Notes: a model not told the origin generated them from the sequence alone. Shown: positions 44,444 to 54,263, counted from the first letter of the stretch. The stretch: 64,000 nucleotides of DNA from Anaerosolibacter sp. (GCF_029240175.1 NZ_JARBTM010000011.1:95510-159509), one strand, 5' to 3'. Numbers and translations are program-made.

Positions 44444-44797
44444 ATGCATAGAGAATCTAGAGAAATGGCGATGAGTATTGTCAAAGCAATTGATGAAAAA
44501 AAGGGACGAGATATTGCTTTGCTAAATATTCAACATGTTTCAAGTTTTGCAGATTATTTTGTAATAGCTCATGGTACTTCTACAACCCATGCAAAGGCAA
44601 TTGCTGATGCTGTTGTAGATAAGCTAGAAGAAATTGGCATTATACTGGATCATAAGGAAGGTTATAACGATGGTACTTGGATTTTATTAGACTACATGTC
44701 TGTGGTGGTACATGTATTTATAGAGGATGAAAGATATTTTTATAATTTGGAGAGAGTTTGGAAAGATGCGACCTTTGAGAATGTTGATATTTTATAA
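44444..44797 (+). CDS. rsfS: Ribosome silencing factor RsfS
   Basis: 117 residues of the RsfS/Iojap family. It binds L14 and prevents subunit joining in starvation. DYFVIAHGTSTTHAKAIADAV and the C-terminal DYMSVVVHVFIEDERYFYNLERVW are diagnostic. Ribosome site TAGGAGGTT. Here it is separated from nadD-yqeK by the LCP and CaCA genes. Confidence 0.95.
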   Translation: MHRESREMAMSIVKAIDEKKGRDIALLNIQHVSSFADYFVIAHGTSTTHAKAIADAVVDKLEEIGIILDHKEGYNDGTWILLDYMSVVVHVFIEDERYFYNLERVWKDATFENVDIL

Positions 44798-44835
44798 ATA
44801 AGAAAATAAAAAGAGTCGAACAAAGGGGGATTTAG

Positions 44836-45486
44836 ATGAGCACAAGTATTCATCCTATATTGAAGAGTATTATGCCTATTGTCGAAGGCATTGCAAAAAC
44901 ATTTGGTAAAAACTGTGAGGTTGTGCTTCATGATTTCAATAATTTTCAGAGTTCAATTATTGCTATTGAGAATGGGCACGTTACAGGAAGAAGCCTTGGA
45001 AGCCCTATGACTGAAGTTGGCCTACAGGCAATTCGTAAAGGGAATACCAATGATAGTATTCTCAACTATACAGGGAAAAGTACCGATGGTCGGGCACTAA
45101 AATCAAGTACGATGTTCATTAATGATGATAACGGACAAGTAATTGGATGTCTATGTATCAATTTTGATATGTCTGAATTAATTGTCGCTCAAAATGCAAT
45201 TCAAGAGCTTACACAGACTGAAAATAAAGAAGACTTGAAGCAGAGTGATTATTTAAGTAACAGTGTGAATGATGTATTAAGCAGTATCGTTACCAATACA
45301 TTGGAGGAACTCGGAAAACCAGTTGCATATATGAGTAAAGACGAAAAAGTAAATATTGTTAAGCGCTTAGATGAACAGGGGGCTTTTCTAATCAAGGGTG
45401 CGATAGATTATGTGGCGAAAGTGCTATGTGTATCAAGATATACAATTTATAATTATCTTGATGAGATCAGAGTAAATAAGCAATAG
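44836..45486 (+). CDS. YheO/DauR-like PAS-HTH transcriptional regulator
   Basis: 216 residues. N-terminal PAS-type domain ([46 protein letters not shown]) and C-terminal helix-turn-helix ([24 protein letters not shown]). Homologues regulate D-amino-acid or reactive-enamine metabolism and are often next to RidA proteins, as here. The effector is unknown. ATG after AAGGGGG. Confidence 0.88.
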   Translation: MSTSIHPILKSIMPIVEGIAKTFGKNCEVVLHDFNNFQSSIIAIENGHVTGRSLGSPMTEVGLQAIRKGNTNDSILNYTGKSTDGRALKSSTMFINDDNGQVIGCLCINFDMSELIVAQNAIQELTQTENKEDLKQSDYLSNSVNDVLSSIVTNTLEELGKPVAYMSKDEKVNIVKRLDEQGAFLIKGAIDYVAKVLCVSRYTIYNYLDEIRVNKQ

Positions 45487-45497
45487 GAGGTTTTAAT

Positions 45498-45881
45498 TTG
45501 GAAAAGAAAATTATTCAAACAGAGCAGGCTCCAGCAGCAATAGGTCCTTATTCTCAAGGAATTCAAGCAGGGAATTTGGTTTTTACTTCAGGACAGTTAC
45601 CTGTAAATCCAACTACTGGAGAGATGATTATCAATGATATCAAAGCAGAAACTCGCCAATGCTTAGAGAACGTGGAAGCAATTTTAAAATCTTCTGGCAC
45701 ATCATTAAAAAATGCAGTAAAACTAACTGTATTCATCAAGGATATGAGCCAATTTGCACAAATCAATGAAGTATACGGTGAGTACTTCCCAGAAGACAAG
45801 CCCGCCCGTTCTTGTGTTGAAGTAGCAAGACTTCCGAAGGATGCGAATATTGAGATTGAAGCAGTGGCAATGATTTTATAG
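45498..45881 (+). CDS. ridA: RidA/YjgF-family enamine/imine deaminase
   Basis: 127 residues. It hydrolyses reactive 2-aminoacrylate and related imines made by PLP enzymes. Family features are [22 protein letters not shown] and the C-terminal [27 protein letters not shown] with the conserved Arg. TTG start, TAGGAGG site, 11 bp after the regulator. Serine- and PLP-linked genes follow, consistent with dehydroalanine-type damage control. Confidence 0.95.
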   Translation: MEKKIIQTEQAPAAIGPYSQGIQAGNLVFTSGQLPVNPTTGEMIINDIKAETRQCLENVEAILKSSGTSLKNAVKLTVFIKDMSQFAQINEVYGEYFPEDKPARSCVEVARLPKDANIEIEAVAMIL

Positions 45882-45910
45882 TGTTTTCATTTAAAAGATT
45901 ATGATATAGA

Positions 45911-45943
45911 AAAGTGGTCAATAATATTATTGGCCGCTTTTTT
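45911..45943 (+). terminator. Terminator after ridA
   Basis: AAAGTGGTCAATAA (45911-45924) pairs with TTATTGGCCGCTTT (45927-45940) with G-T pairs, then T-run. Confidence 0.85.
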
Positions 45944-45999
45944 ATAGCTACAATATGTTTTAGATATGAGCTTGTTAAAAAAAGTATAAATAATAGATA

Positions 46000-46028
46000 T
46001 TGAGTCGAATCATTAATAATGGTATTAT
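46000..46028 (+). promoter_or_regulatory. Promoter for the serine operon
   Basis: TTGAGT (46000-46005), 17-bp spacer, TATTAT (46023-46028). Confidence 0.6.
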
Positions 46029-46099
46029 AGAATGGGCAACTTAGGAAGGATAGGGAGAAAATCTCTCTATTAAATAAATTATACATAGGAGGGTTTAAA

Positions 46100-47170
46100 A
46101 TGCATAAAAGATTATTCATTCCTGGACCTGTTGATGTGGCTGAGGATGTTCTACAAAAGCTAGCTACGCCGATGATTGGGCATAGAACAAAAGACGCTTC
46201 TGAGCTACAAAAGAGTATTACTGAAAAAATGAGAAAGGTTATGTACACGGAAAACGCTATCCTTTTATCTACGTCTTCTGGTAGTGGTCTTATGGAAGGT
46301 GCTGTAAGATCTTGTACAAGAAAAAGAGCGGCTGTCTTTTCAGTAGGTGCTTTTGGTGACAGATGGTATAAGATGGCTACAGCGAATGGTGTACCAGCTG
46401 ATAAATTCTCATCAGAATTAGGAAAACCTACTACTCCTGAAATGGTAGAAGAAGCACTTTCTACAGGAAAATATGATTTAGTGACAATTACTCATAACGA
46501 AACATCAACTGGTATTATGAATCCTGTTGAAGAAATTGCAGAAGTAATTAGAAAATATCCCGATGTGATTTTTTGCTTAGATACAGTAAGTTCCCTAGGG
46601 GGTACGAAAATTGAAGTGGATAAGCTAGGTGTGGATATATGTATTACATCTACTCAGAAGTGTTTAGGTTTACCTCCAGGAATGGCCATTTGTTCATTCT
46701 CGCCAAAGGCTATTGAAGCAGCAAAGCAAGTTGAAAATAGAGGCTTATATTTTGATCTGTTAGATTTATATAACTACGTTCAAAAGAAAGATCACCAATA
46801 TCCATCAACACCATCTCTGCCTCACATGTATGCATTGGACTATCAATTAGACAAAATGTTAGCTGAAGGTCTAGATAACCGTTTTGAACGACATCTTGAA
46901 ATGGCGAAGTATGTTCGCGCTTGGGCAAAAGATAAGTTCGAGATGCTGGCAGAAGATCAATATGCATCAAATACATTAACAACAGTGAAAAACACAAAAA
47001 ATATCAGTGTTAGTGATTTAAATAAAGAGTTAGGTAAACGAGGGTACATGATTTCTAACGGCTATGGTGATTTAAAGGATGTTACTTTTAGAATTGCCCA
47101 TATGGCTGAAACTACGATTGAAGACATTAAAACATTATTGTCTATTATCGAAGAAATCTTAGGATTATAG
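46100..47170 (+). CDS. Class V aminotransferase (serine-forming; alanine/serine--glyoxylate type)
   Basis: 356 residues, PLP-dependent fold type I. STQKCLGLPPG carries the Schiff-base Lys187 and FCLDTVSSLGG the PLP-ring Asp. Class V members of this kind act as serine-pyruvate, alanine-glyoxylate or phosphoserine aminotransferases. Next to serA it most likely transaminates 3-phosphohydroxypyruvate or hydroxypyruvate, doing the job of SerC, although it is not a canonical SerC. ATG after TAGGAGGG. Confidence 0.85.
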   Translation: MHKRLFIPGPVDVAEDVLQKLATPMIGHRTKDASELQKSITEKMRKVMYTENAILLSTSSGSGLMEGAVRSCTRKRAAVFSVGAFGDRWYKMATANGVPADKFSSELGKPTTPEMVEEALSTGKYDLVTITHNETSTGIMNPVEEIAEVIRKYPDVIFCLDTVSSLGGTKIEVDKLGVDICITSTQKCLGLPPGMAICSFSPKAIEAAKQVENRGLYFDLLDLYNYVQKKDHQYPSTPSLPHMYALDYQLDKMLAEGLDNRFERHLEMAKYVRAWAKDKFEMLAEDQYASNTLTTVKNTKNISVSDLNKELGKRGYMISNGYGDLKDVTFRIAHMAETTIEDIKTLLSIIEEILGL

Positions 47171-47184
47171 TAGGAGGAATCAAA

Positions 47185-48096
47185 GTGGCAAAAATTTTAA
47201 TTACAGATGGAATGGAACAAAGTGGTGTTTTAGCTCTTAAGAACGCAGGGTTTGAAGTTGTTGAAGAGTTTTATGAACCAGATGTATTAATGGAAAAGAT
47301 TAAAGAATTTGATGCCATCGTCGTTAGATCTGCTACTAAGGTAAGAAAGCCGATTATCGATGCAGCCCTGGAAACGAAGCAGCTTAAGCTGGTTATTCGA
47401 GGTGGAGTAGGTGTAGATAATATTGATGTAGAGTACGCTATGGAAAACGGCATAAAAGTGATGAACACACCGTTAGCGAGCAGTGCTTCTGTAGCAGAGT
47501 TGGCGATTGGACATATGTTTGCCATAGCCAGACATATTCATATTGCAAACGTTACCATGAGAGACGGTAAATGGAATAAGAAACATTATGAAGGAATAGA
47601 GTTAGGCGGGAAAACGCTTGGTTTAATTGGATTCGGAAGAATTGCCAGAGAAACTGCTAAAAGAGCCAAAGCCTTAGGAATGAACGTGATTTATACGAAT
47701 AGGTCAGGTAAAGTTGAAGGTGCTGATGAATATACATACATGCCTTTTAATGAATTATTAGCTCAGTCTGATTTTATATCACTTCATATTCCTGCAGGTC
47801 CAGGGGGGAAGGCTGTTATTGGAAAAGAACAGTTCGAGATGATGAAGAATGGTGTATATGTAATAAATACTGCCCGAGGCGGCGTAGTTTGCGAAAAGGC
47901 TCTTCTGGAAGCACTGGATTCTGGAAAAGTAGCTGCTGCAGCTATTGATGTGTTTGAAGAAGAACCAACGAAAAATGAAGCATTATATACCCATGATAAG
48001 ATATCCTTAACCCCTCATATTGGCGCATCTACTGGAGAGGCCCAAATGAGAATTGGAGAAGAAATCGTTGAGATTATCACAAACTTTTTTAAATAG
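47185..48096 (+). CDS. serA: D-3-phosphoglycerate dehydrogenase, short form
   Basis: 303 residues. NAD-dependent oxidation of 3-phosphoglycerate, first step of serine synthesis. NAD site GLIGFGRIARE, catalytic Arg in VIRGGVGVDNID and His in LTPHIGAST. It lacks the C-terminal ACT domain that gives serine feedback in longer SerA proteins. GTG start, GTAGGAGG site. Middle gene of a three-gene operon. Confidence 0.92.
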   Translation: MAKILITDGMEQSGVLALKNAGFEVVEEFYEPDVLMEKIKEFDAIVVRSATKVRKPIIDAALETKQLKLVIRGGVGVDNIDVEYAMENGIKVMNTPLASSASVAELAIGHMFAIARHIHIANVTMRDGKWNKKHYEGIELGGKTLGLIGFGRIARETAKRAKALGMNVIYTNRSGKVEGADEYTYMPFNELLAQSDFISLHIPAGPGGKAVIGKEQFEMMKNGVYVINTARGGVVCEKALLEALDSGKVAAAAIDVFEEEPTKNEALYTHDKISLTPHIGASTGEAQMRIGEEIVEIITNFFK

Positions 48097-48107
48097 GAGG
48101 ATGAAGA

Positions 48108-49355
48108 ATGGCTGTTGTTAGACCGTTTAAAGGAATAAGACCAAAACAAGAGTTAGCGGATAAAGTAGCATGCCTTCCGTATGATGTAATGAATCGGGAA
48201 GAGGCAAAGGAAATGGCAAAGGGAAATCCTTATAGTTTTTTACATGTTGGGAGATCGGAAATTGATTTGGATGATTCTGTAGATGCCTACGATCCAAAGG
48301 TTTATGAAATGGCTCGACATAACTTAGACAAAATGATTGAAGATAACATATTATTCCAAGATGGCCAACCAATGTTTTACATTTATAGACAAATTATGGA
48401 TGGTAGAGTACAAACAGGTATCGTGGGTTGTACCTCCATTGATGATTATATGAATGATATTATCAAGAAGCATGAATTTACAAGACCTGAGAAAGAAGTA
48501 GACCGGATCAATAATTTCGATTACTGTGATGCTAACACAGAACCAATTTTCTTGACCTATAAGTCTAATAAAGAAGTGAATACGATTGTTAATGACTGGA
48601 TTAAGTTCCACAAACCAGTTTACAATTTCACTTCAGATGATGGTATTACACATATTTTTTGGGTTCTCGATAATCAAGAGTTAGTAAGTAGAATACACGA
48701 TATTTTTGCCAGTATAGACTATTTATATATTGCTGATGGACATCATCGTTCAGCGTCATCTGTCAAAGTAGGCTTAAAGAGAAGAGAACAGAACCCAAAA
48801 TATACTGGAAATGAAGAGTTTAATTTTTTCATGTCAGTAATATTCCCAGATGAAGATTTGTTTATCATGGATTATAACAGAGTAGTAAAGGACTTAAATG
48901 GCTTCTCAAGTGAAGAGTTTATAAACAAAGTAAAAGAAAAATTCAATGTAGAAGTTTATAACGGTGAAGGGCAGTACAAGCCTGAGCAAAAGCATACGTT
49001 TGGAATGTATCTAGACAATACATGGTATAAGCTTACAGCAATGGAAGGGACATATGATGATACAGATCCAGTAGATCGATTAGATGTATCTATTATGCAA
49101 AAGAACTTGCTTCAACCTATATTAGGAATTGAAAATCCGAGAACAGATAAGCGAATTGATTTTGTTGGAGGAATTCGTGGACTAGGTGAACTAGAAAAAC
49201 GCGTTGCAAAAGATATGGTTGTTGCCTTCTCTATGTATCCAACAACAATTGATGATCTAATATCTATTGCAGATGCAGGTGAAGTAATGCCTCCAAAATC
49301 AACTTGGTTTGAACCAAAACTTAGAAGTGGTCTATTTGTCCATAGATTATATTAA
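48108..49355 (+). CDS. DUF1015 family protein in serine operon
   Basis: 415 residues. N-terminus VVRPFKGIRPKQELADKVACLPYDVMNREEA is the family hallmark. YIADGHHRSASS (Asp210-Arg214) is a conserved DGHHR element, reminiscent of ParB/Srx-fold kinases such as SerK and SbnI that phosphorylate free serine. The family recurs beside serA and an aminotransferase in anaerobes, so a role in serine phosphorylation or dephosphorylation is a reasonable guess but unproven. ATG after TAGGAGGAT. Terminator follows. Confidence 0.88.
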   Translation: MAVVRPFKGIRPKQELADKVACLPYDVMNREEAKEMAKGNPYSFLHVGRSEIDLDDSVDAYDPKVYEMARHNLDKMIEDNILFQDGQPMFYIYRQIMDGRVQTGIVGCTSIDDYMNDIIKKHEFTRPEKEVDRINNFDYCDANTEPIFLTYKSNKEVNTIVNDWIKFHKPVYNFTSDDGITHIFWVLDNQELVSRIHDIFASIDYLYIADGHHRSASSVKVGLKRREQNPKYTGNEEFNFFMSVIFPDEDLFIMDYNRVVKDLNGFSSEEFINKVKEKFNVEVYNGEGQYKPEQKHTFGMYLDNTWYKLTAMEGTYDDTDPVDRLDVSIMQKNLLQPILGIENPRTDKRIDFVGGIRGLGELEKRVAKDMVVAFSMYPTTIDDLISIADAGEVMPPKSTWFEPKLRSGLFVHRLY

Positions 49356-49356
49356 T

Positions 49357-49389
49357 AAAAAAAAGCCGTGATTGAACGGCTTTTTTTTT
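49357..49389. terminator. Bidirectional terminator between DUF1015 gene and dacF
   Basis: A8GCCGT (49357-49369) and ACGGC (49376-49380) with T9 (49381-49389). A-run on the left also makes it suitable for the converging - strand gene. Confidence 0.9.
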
Positions 49390-49400
49390 ATTAAACATCC

Positions 49401-50768
49401 TTACATTTTTCTATAATTTGATTTGTTTTTTTTATGGAAAATAGGAGATCGTGCACTGTCTACCATGATAGGCCGCCTTGAGGATTTAAATCTTCTATGG
49501 TTAAGACGCCGCCAAGTAATATAGGTTCGCCAAGCAATATAAAGTGACAGTAAGATGATGAAGAACTTCATGATATATTTTCCTGGACTCTGCTCATTAA
49601 AAAATATGGTGGTAATACCTTCTCGTTCTTCAATAGTTTTTGCAGCGACAAGATTCACTTTACCTAATTGATTGCCATTAGATGAAAATATAAGTGAGCC
49701 GACGACATCACCCCGCTGAATAGGTGCCCGAAGGTTATCAAGAATCTTTATTGATTGACTAACCTGCGGGGATGTTTCATCCTTAGGATAGGCCTTGTAT
49801 AGTTCTTTCTGGGTAAGTACTTCTAGAGTAGCTTCTTGCCCACCTTCTATAGGTATTGTTTTTATGGGTTGGCCACCTTCAGTCAGCTTAATATAGCTAA
49901 AATTATCAAAGCCATAATCAATTAACGTTCTTGTATCAGTATAAATATTCGTGCCCTGAGCCTTTAACACGACAGCTATTAATCGATGTCCATCCTTTTT
50001 TGCTGAGGTCACTAAGCACTGCTGCGCTTTAATTGTATATCCTGTCTTTATCCCCTCGACGATATCATATTTTATATTTATCCATTGTCCTTTATAATTG
50101 ATTTTATTGCTACCACCCACACCCCACAGAAAGCGATTTGAAGATTTCAGGTAGCGAGTCTCAGGTTGTTTGTCTGTAGGTGGGATCTGATAACGAACCG
50201 TTTTAACAAGATCAGGAAATGAAGGCAATGTCATAGCATATTTTGCGATCATTGCAAGATCGTATGCTGTTGTAACATGTTCATCATTGGGTAGCCCATT
50301 TGGATTTACAAAATGGGTGTTTTTCGCGCCGAGCTCTTTTGCTCTTTTATTCATAAGTCTAGCAAAATCTTCAACGGAGCCAGAAACATGCTTAGCTAAA
50401 GCGACAGCAGCATCATTTGCAGATTCAACCATTAGCGCGTAAAGCAGTTGTTCAACCGTGAACGTTTCACCTTCAATGGCATAGATTCTGTTGCCATCGG
50501 TAAAGGGTGTTTCTTTATCAATCGTAACGATATCTTGAAGTTGTGTGTTCTCTAGGGTAAGAATAGCAGTCATAATTTTTGTCGTGCTGGCAGGATACAT
50601 AATGTCAAAAGCATTCTTTTCATATAAAACATCTCCAGTTTCAGCATCAATAAGAATACCACTAGGAGCAGAGATGTCTGGAGGAGACGCTGAAGCTATC
50701 ATTGGATGCAAAAAGGTGTTTATTAGTATAATGATTACGATAAAAATGCCGATTTTATTTCTCTGCAT
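49401..50768 (-). CDS. dacF: D-alanyl-D-alanine carboxypeptidase (PBP5/DacF type)
   Basis: 455 residues with a signal peptide (about 1-27). Class C low-molecular-mass PBP: ASTTKIMTA (SxxK), VESANDAA (SxN) and GIKTGYT (KTG). It trims the terminal D-Ala of peptidoglycan stem peptides. A PBP5_C-like beta domain and a C-terminal hydrophobic helix (YIMKFFIILLSLYIAWRTYI) anchor it. In spore formers DacF-like enzymes tune spore cortex crosslinking. Start is placed at ATG (complement 50766-50768) because GAGGTGG lies just upstream; a TTG 15 bases earlier is less likely. Confidence 0.92.
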   Translation of the reverse strand: MQRNKIGIFIVIIILINTFLHPMIASASPPDISAPSGILIDAETGDVLYEKNAFDIMYPASTTKIMTAILTLENTQLQDIVTIDKETPFTDGNRIYAIEGETFTVEQLLYALMVESANDAAVALAKHVSGSVEDFARLMNKRAKELGAKNTHFVNPNGLPNDEHVTTAYDLAMIAKYAMTLPSFPDLVKTVRYQIPPTDKQPETRYLKSSNRFLWGVGGSNKINYKGQWINIKYDIVEGIKTGYTIKAQQCLVTSAKKDGHRLIAVVLKAQGTNIYTDTRTLIDYGFDNFSYIKLTEGGQPIKTIPIEGGQEATLEVLTQKELYKAYPKDETSPQVSQSIKILDNLRAPIQRGDVVGSLIFSSNGNQLGKVNLVAAKTIEEREGITTIFFNEQSPGKYIMKFFIILLSLYIAWRTYITWRRLNHRRFKSSRRPIMVDSARSPIFHKKNKSNYRKM

Positions 50769-50924
50769 GGATCCACCTCTCAAACAAGAATTTAAACGTA
50801 CTATAATAGTATAACAAAAAAAATAGAAAAATTTAAGGAAATTAAAATTAATCCTAATATGTAAAAAAAAGGATATATAAAATTAATGTAGAAATTTTAC
50901 GTTAAAACAATATGGGGAGATGAT

Positions 50925-51551
50925 ATGATGGTGTTCACAAAGCGTGAAAAAATAATATTGGTACTATTTATAATGCTAATTATCACTTATTTTGCAGGAA
51001 GCTATTTTATAAGCTCCCTAAATAAACCACAAATAACAATGGAGAATGAAGCGTTAACGCAAGAATCTGAGGAAGCTCCTGAGATTATGATAGAACAAAA
51101 TGATATTAAGGAAAGAAAGATAGCTATTGATGTAATAGGTGAAGTAATAAAACCTGGTTTGGTCATTTTAGATGATGGAACAAGGGTTATAGATGCCATT
51201 GAAGCAGCTGGCGGACTACTTGAGTCAGCAGATCGCAGGAAAATAAATTTAGCAAGATTATTGAAAGATGAAGAACAAATATATGTCCCGAAGATAGGAG
51301 AAAATATTGAAATTCAAGATAGTAATAATGCTGTGGGACAAGGCGTAACAAACTTAGGAAAAATAAATATTAATCAGGCCACGGCTGTAGAATTAGAGAA
51401 ACTAAATGGGATTGGAGAGGCATTAGCGTCTAGAATTATTCAATATCGACTAGAAAAAGGTGAATTTAAGGATATAAAAGATATTATGAAAGTATCAGGT
51501 ATTGGGGAAAAAAAGTTTGAAGGAATGAAAGACCAAATTACCGTTCGATAA
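50925..51551 (+). CDS. ComEA-like SLBB and helix-hairpin-helix protein
   Basis: 208 residues: one N-terminal membrane helix (about 8-28), SLBB domain (IDVIGEVIKPGLVILDDGTRVIDAIEAAGG) and C-terminal (HhH)2 DNA-binding domain (INQATAVELEKLNGIGEALASRIIQYR). This is the layout of ComEA, the surface DNA receptor of competence. No comEC or comEB lies in the window. ATG after GGGGAGAT. Confidence 0.88.
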   Translation: MMVFTKREKIILVLFIMLIITYFAGSYFISSLNKPQITMENEALTQESEEAPEIMIEQNDIKERKIAIDVIGEVIKPGLVILDDGTRVIDAIEAAGGLLESADRRKINLARLLKDEEQIYVPKIGENIEIQDSNNAVGQGVTNLGKININQATAVELEKLNGIGEALASRIIQYRLEKGEFKDIKDIMKVSGIGEKKFEGMKDQITVR

Positions 51552-51609
51552 AAGTGAAAATTGCTACTACAGATCATCTATGTTAAACTATGAGGGAGGT
51601 GATATGAGC

Positions 51610-52656
51610 ATGTCTAGTAATGAGCAAAAAAGACTTACTGAAATGACTAGTAGCTCTGGCTGAGCTGCGAAAATGGGCCCTGGGACCCTGGCACAGGTTC
51701 TGTGTCATTTACCTAAGATTAATGACAGCAAGCTATTGGTAGGATTGGAAACTTCAGATGATGCTGCTGTATATAAATTAAATGATGAAACTGCCCTTAT
51801 ACAGACGTTGGATTTCTTTACGCCTATCGTGGATGATCCATACATGTATGGGCAAATTGCAGCTGCCAACTCATTGAGTGATGTTTACGCCATGGGAGGT
51901 CAACCATTGCTGGCTATGAATATCGTTTGTTTTCCAAATTGTTTATCTCAGGAAATACTTACAGCGATTTTAAAAGGCGGAGCTGATAAAATTCAAGAAG
52001 CGGGTGCCCTATTGGTAGGCGGCCATACAGTTGAAGATAATGAACCTAAATATGGATTATCTGTTACAGGGATTGTTCATCCAGACAAGGTGATTAGCAA
52101 TGCCATGGCAAAGCCAGGACATAAGCTGATATTAACCAAACCTCTCGGTATGGGAATACTGAATACTGCACTTAAAGCAGATTTGTTGTCAGCCTCCCAA
52201 GTCGAACATGTGATGAACGTTATGGCTGTACTGAATAATATAGCGGCAGAGGGAATGAAAAAATATGGCGCAACCGCTTGTACAGACATTACAGGCTTTG
52301 GACTTTTAGGTCATGCCTATGAAATGGCGAAAGCGAGTAATGTGAGTTTGAAGATAGATTATAGGTCTGTACCCATTATGGAAAATACCATTGCATATGG
52401 AAAAATGGGTTTAGTACCTGCAGGTGCTTATGCAAATAGAAAGTATATTGCAGAATATATACATCTTGATGATGGCGTCCCTCAACATATTCAGGATATA
52501 TTATTCGATCCTCAAACTTCTGGAGGGCTCTTGATTTCTGTTCCTCAAGATCAAGTAGATTCTTTGCTAGACTACTACCAGCAGCACTTAACAGTTGAGT
52601 TTGCAATGATAGGTGAAGTGATTGAAAAGAGCAATTCTTCAATATATGTCAGCTAA
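51610..52656 (+). CDS. selD: Selenide, water dikinase, a UGA-encoded selenoprotein
   Basis: 348 residues counting Sec18. It makes selenophosphate from selenide and ATP, the selenium donor for tRNA-Sec. Reading from ATG 51610, the N-terminus runs to TSSSGUAAKMGPGTLAQ, where U is the in-frame TGA at 51661-51663; cysteine-type SelD has Cys at this catalytic position. GGGAGGTG lies 8 bases upstream of 51610. A gene caller that stops at TGA would start at ATG 51673 and lose the active site. Remaining family blocks include VGLETSDDAAVY, TGFGLLGHA and DPQTSGGLL. selA and selB follow. Confidence 0.95.
51661..51663 (+). other. In-frame UGA read as selenocysteine in selD
   Basis: TGA flanked by GGC upstream and GCT-GCG-AAA downstream, giving GUAAK, the known SelD active-site context. 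The machinery to decode it (SelA, SelB, tRNA-Sec) is encoded within 9 kb. Confidence 0.93.
51682..51701 (+). promoter_or_regulatory. Candidate bacterial SECIS hairpin in selD
   Basis: GGGACC (51682-51687) can pair with GGTTCT (51696-51701), with G-T pairs, around the loop CTGGCACA that contains a GG. It starts 18 nt after the UGA, within the distance range of bacterial SECIS elements. Other pairings in this GC-rich stretch are possible. Confidence 0.5.
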
Positions 52657-52681
52657 CGATGAATGAACTCATTTGTTGAAA

Positions 52682-52707
52682 GGGACACTTCGATCGAAGT
52701 GTTCTTT
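52682..52707 (+). terminator. Terminator after selD
   Basis: GGACACTTC, loop GATC, GAAGTGTTC (52682-52703), then TTTT. Confidence 0.85.
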
Positions 52708-52767
52708 TATCTGTTTAGAGAGATTGGAATGAATATAATTAAATTAGGTCATTGAATCCCAATATTA

Positions 52768-52776
52768 TGGTATAAT
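52768..52776 (+). promoter_or_regulatory. Extended -10 promoter for selAB
   Basis: TGGTATAAT (TG at 52768, TATAAT 52771-52776). No good -35 at 17 bp, which extended -10 promoters tolerate. About 60 bases before selA. Confidence 0.45.
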
Positions 52777-52835
52777 TTTATGTGATTACTGACAAAAATG
52801 GGTATCATAAAGAAATCTTACGTGAGGTGACGTTT

Positions 52836-54263
52836 ATGCCTGATAAAAAGAGTTTATTCGCACAAATACCTAAAATTGATGATATTTTAAATGAAAAGCA
52901 AATTCAAGAATTAATGATGGCGATTCCTAGAGTAGTTGTTTTGGATGTCATTCGTAAAAATATTGAAGACATTCGCAAGGAAATTTCTCAGCTTTCTGAG
53001 GTGAATATAGATCAATACCAACTTCCATATCCATCTTTATTAGAAAAGATTATTCACGATGCTTATGAAAAAAATAAGATGAGCTTAAGAAAAGTTGTGA
53101 ATACTACGGGTGTTATATTACATACAAATTTAGGACGAGCGGTACTAAGTGAAGAAATCAGAGAAGCTGTCTGGAGCGTAGCTTGCAACTATTCTACCCT
53201 TGAAATTGATGTAAAGACAGGGAAGAGAGGTTCAAGATATGTTCATATTGAAGAAGTGATTACGAAATTAACAGGGGCAGAGAGTGCACTTGTGGTAAAC
53301 AATAATGCGGCTGCTGTCCTACTGGTTTTGAGTACAATGGCAAAAAACAAGGAAGTAATTGTTTCAAGAGGGCAGCTTGTCGAAATTGGAGGGTCCTTTA
53401 GAGTACCAGAAGTAATGGAGCAGAGTGGTGCATTCCTTAGAGAGGTTGGCAGCACCAATAAAACCCATTTATTTGATTATGAGCGAGCAATTACAGAGGA
53501 CACAGGAGCTCTTTTAAAGGTCCATACAAGCAATTATAAAATATTGGGATTTACAGAAGAGGTTACGCTAAAAGAACTCGTTGGATTAGGTAGAAAACAC
53601 AGTATCCCTGTAATCGAAGATATTGGCAGTGGCACTTTCATAGATTTTTCTAAATATGGCCTTGTAAAAGAACCTACTGTACAAGAAAGTGTTGATGCAG
53701 GGGCAGACATCATTACCTTTAGTGGGGATAAGCTTTTGGGGGGGCCTCAGGCGGGTATTATTATTGGTAAAAAGAAATATATAGATCTTATGAAAAAGAA
53801 TCCTCTCACGAGGGCTTTCCGTGTAGATAAAATGACATTGGCTGCATTAGAAGCTACCCTTAAGATCTATTTTGATGAACAGGAAGCCATAAGGAAAATA
53901 CCGACTTTAGATATGATGACCAGGAAAATTGAAGATATTGAAAGAAAAGCTAAGGACTTTAATAAACTTTTAATGTCCATTGAACTTCCGTGCAATATCT
54001 CACTAACTCAGGATTATTCGCAAATAGGGGGAGGCTCAATGCCTTTAGTTGAACTGCCTACATGGGTGATAGGAATCTATCCGAATGACATATCTGTTAA
54101 TGAGCTTGAAAAAAGATTAAGAGAGTACCAAACGCCTATTATTACAAGAATTCAAGATGAACAACTGATGTTGGATGTAAGAACGATAAAGGATAATGAG
54201 TACACCCTCATTTTAGATGCACTGAGAACTGTAATGGGAGTCAAAAAGGGGGAATCACATTGA
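52836..54263 (+). CDS. selA: L-seryl-tRNA(Sec) selenium transferase
   Basis: 475 residues, PLP-dependent. It converts seryl-tRNA-Sec to selenocysteinyl-tRNA-Sec using selenophosphate. N-terminal helical domain (LFAQIPKIDDIL), RKVVNTTGVILHTNLGRA at the start of the core and FSGDKLLGGPQAGII with the PLP lysine. ATG 52836 follows GAGGTGA at 6-base spacing; upstream in-frame residues are not conserved. Overlaps selB by 4 bases. Confidence 0.96.
   Translation: MPDKKSLFAQIPKIDDILNEKQIQELMMAIPRVVVLDVIRKNIEDIRKEISQLSEVNIDQYQLPYPSLLEKIIHDAYEKNKMSLRKVVNTTGVILHTNLGRAVLSEEIREAVWSVACNYSTLEIDVKTGKRGSRYVHIEEVITKLTGAESALVVNNNAAAVLLVLSTMAKNKEVIVSRGQLVEIGGSFRVPEVMEQSGAFLREVGSTNKTHLFDYERAITEDTGALLKVHTSNYKILGFTEEVTLKELVGLGRKHSIPVIEDIGSGTFIDFSKYGLVKEPTVQESVDAGADIITFSGDKLLGGPQAGIIIGKKKYIDLMKKNPLTRAFRVDKMTLAALEATLKIYFDEQEAIRKIPTLDMMTRKIEDIERKAKDFNKLLMSIELPCNISLTQDYSQIGGGSMPLVELPTWVIGIYPNDISVNELEKRLREYQTPIITRIQDEQLMLDVRTIKDNEYTLILDALRTVMGVKKGESH

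Noticed and set aside
51673..51675. ATG 51673 as the start of selD
   Set aside because: It would remove the catalytic residue and glycine-rich start; upstream sequence reads in frame through a UGA in perfect SelD context with a ribosome site.
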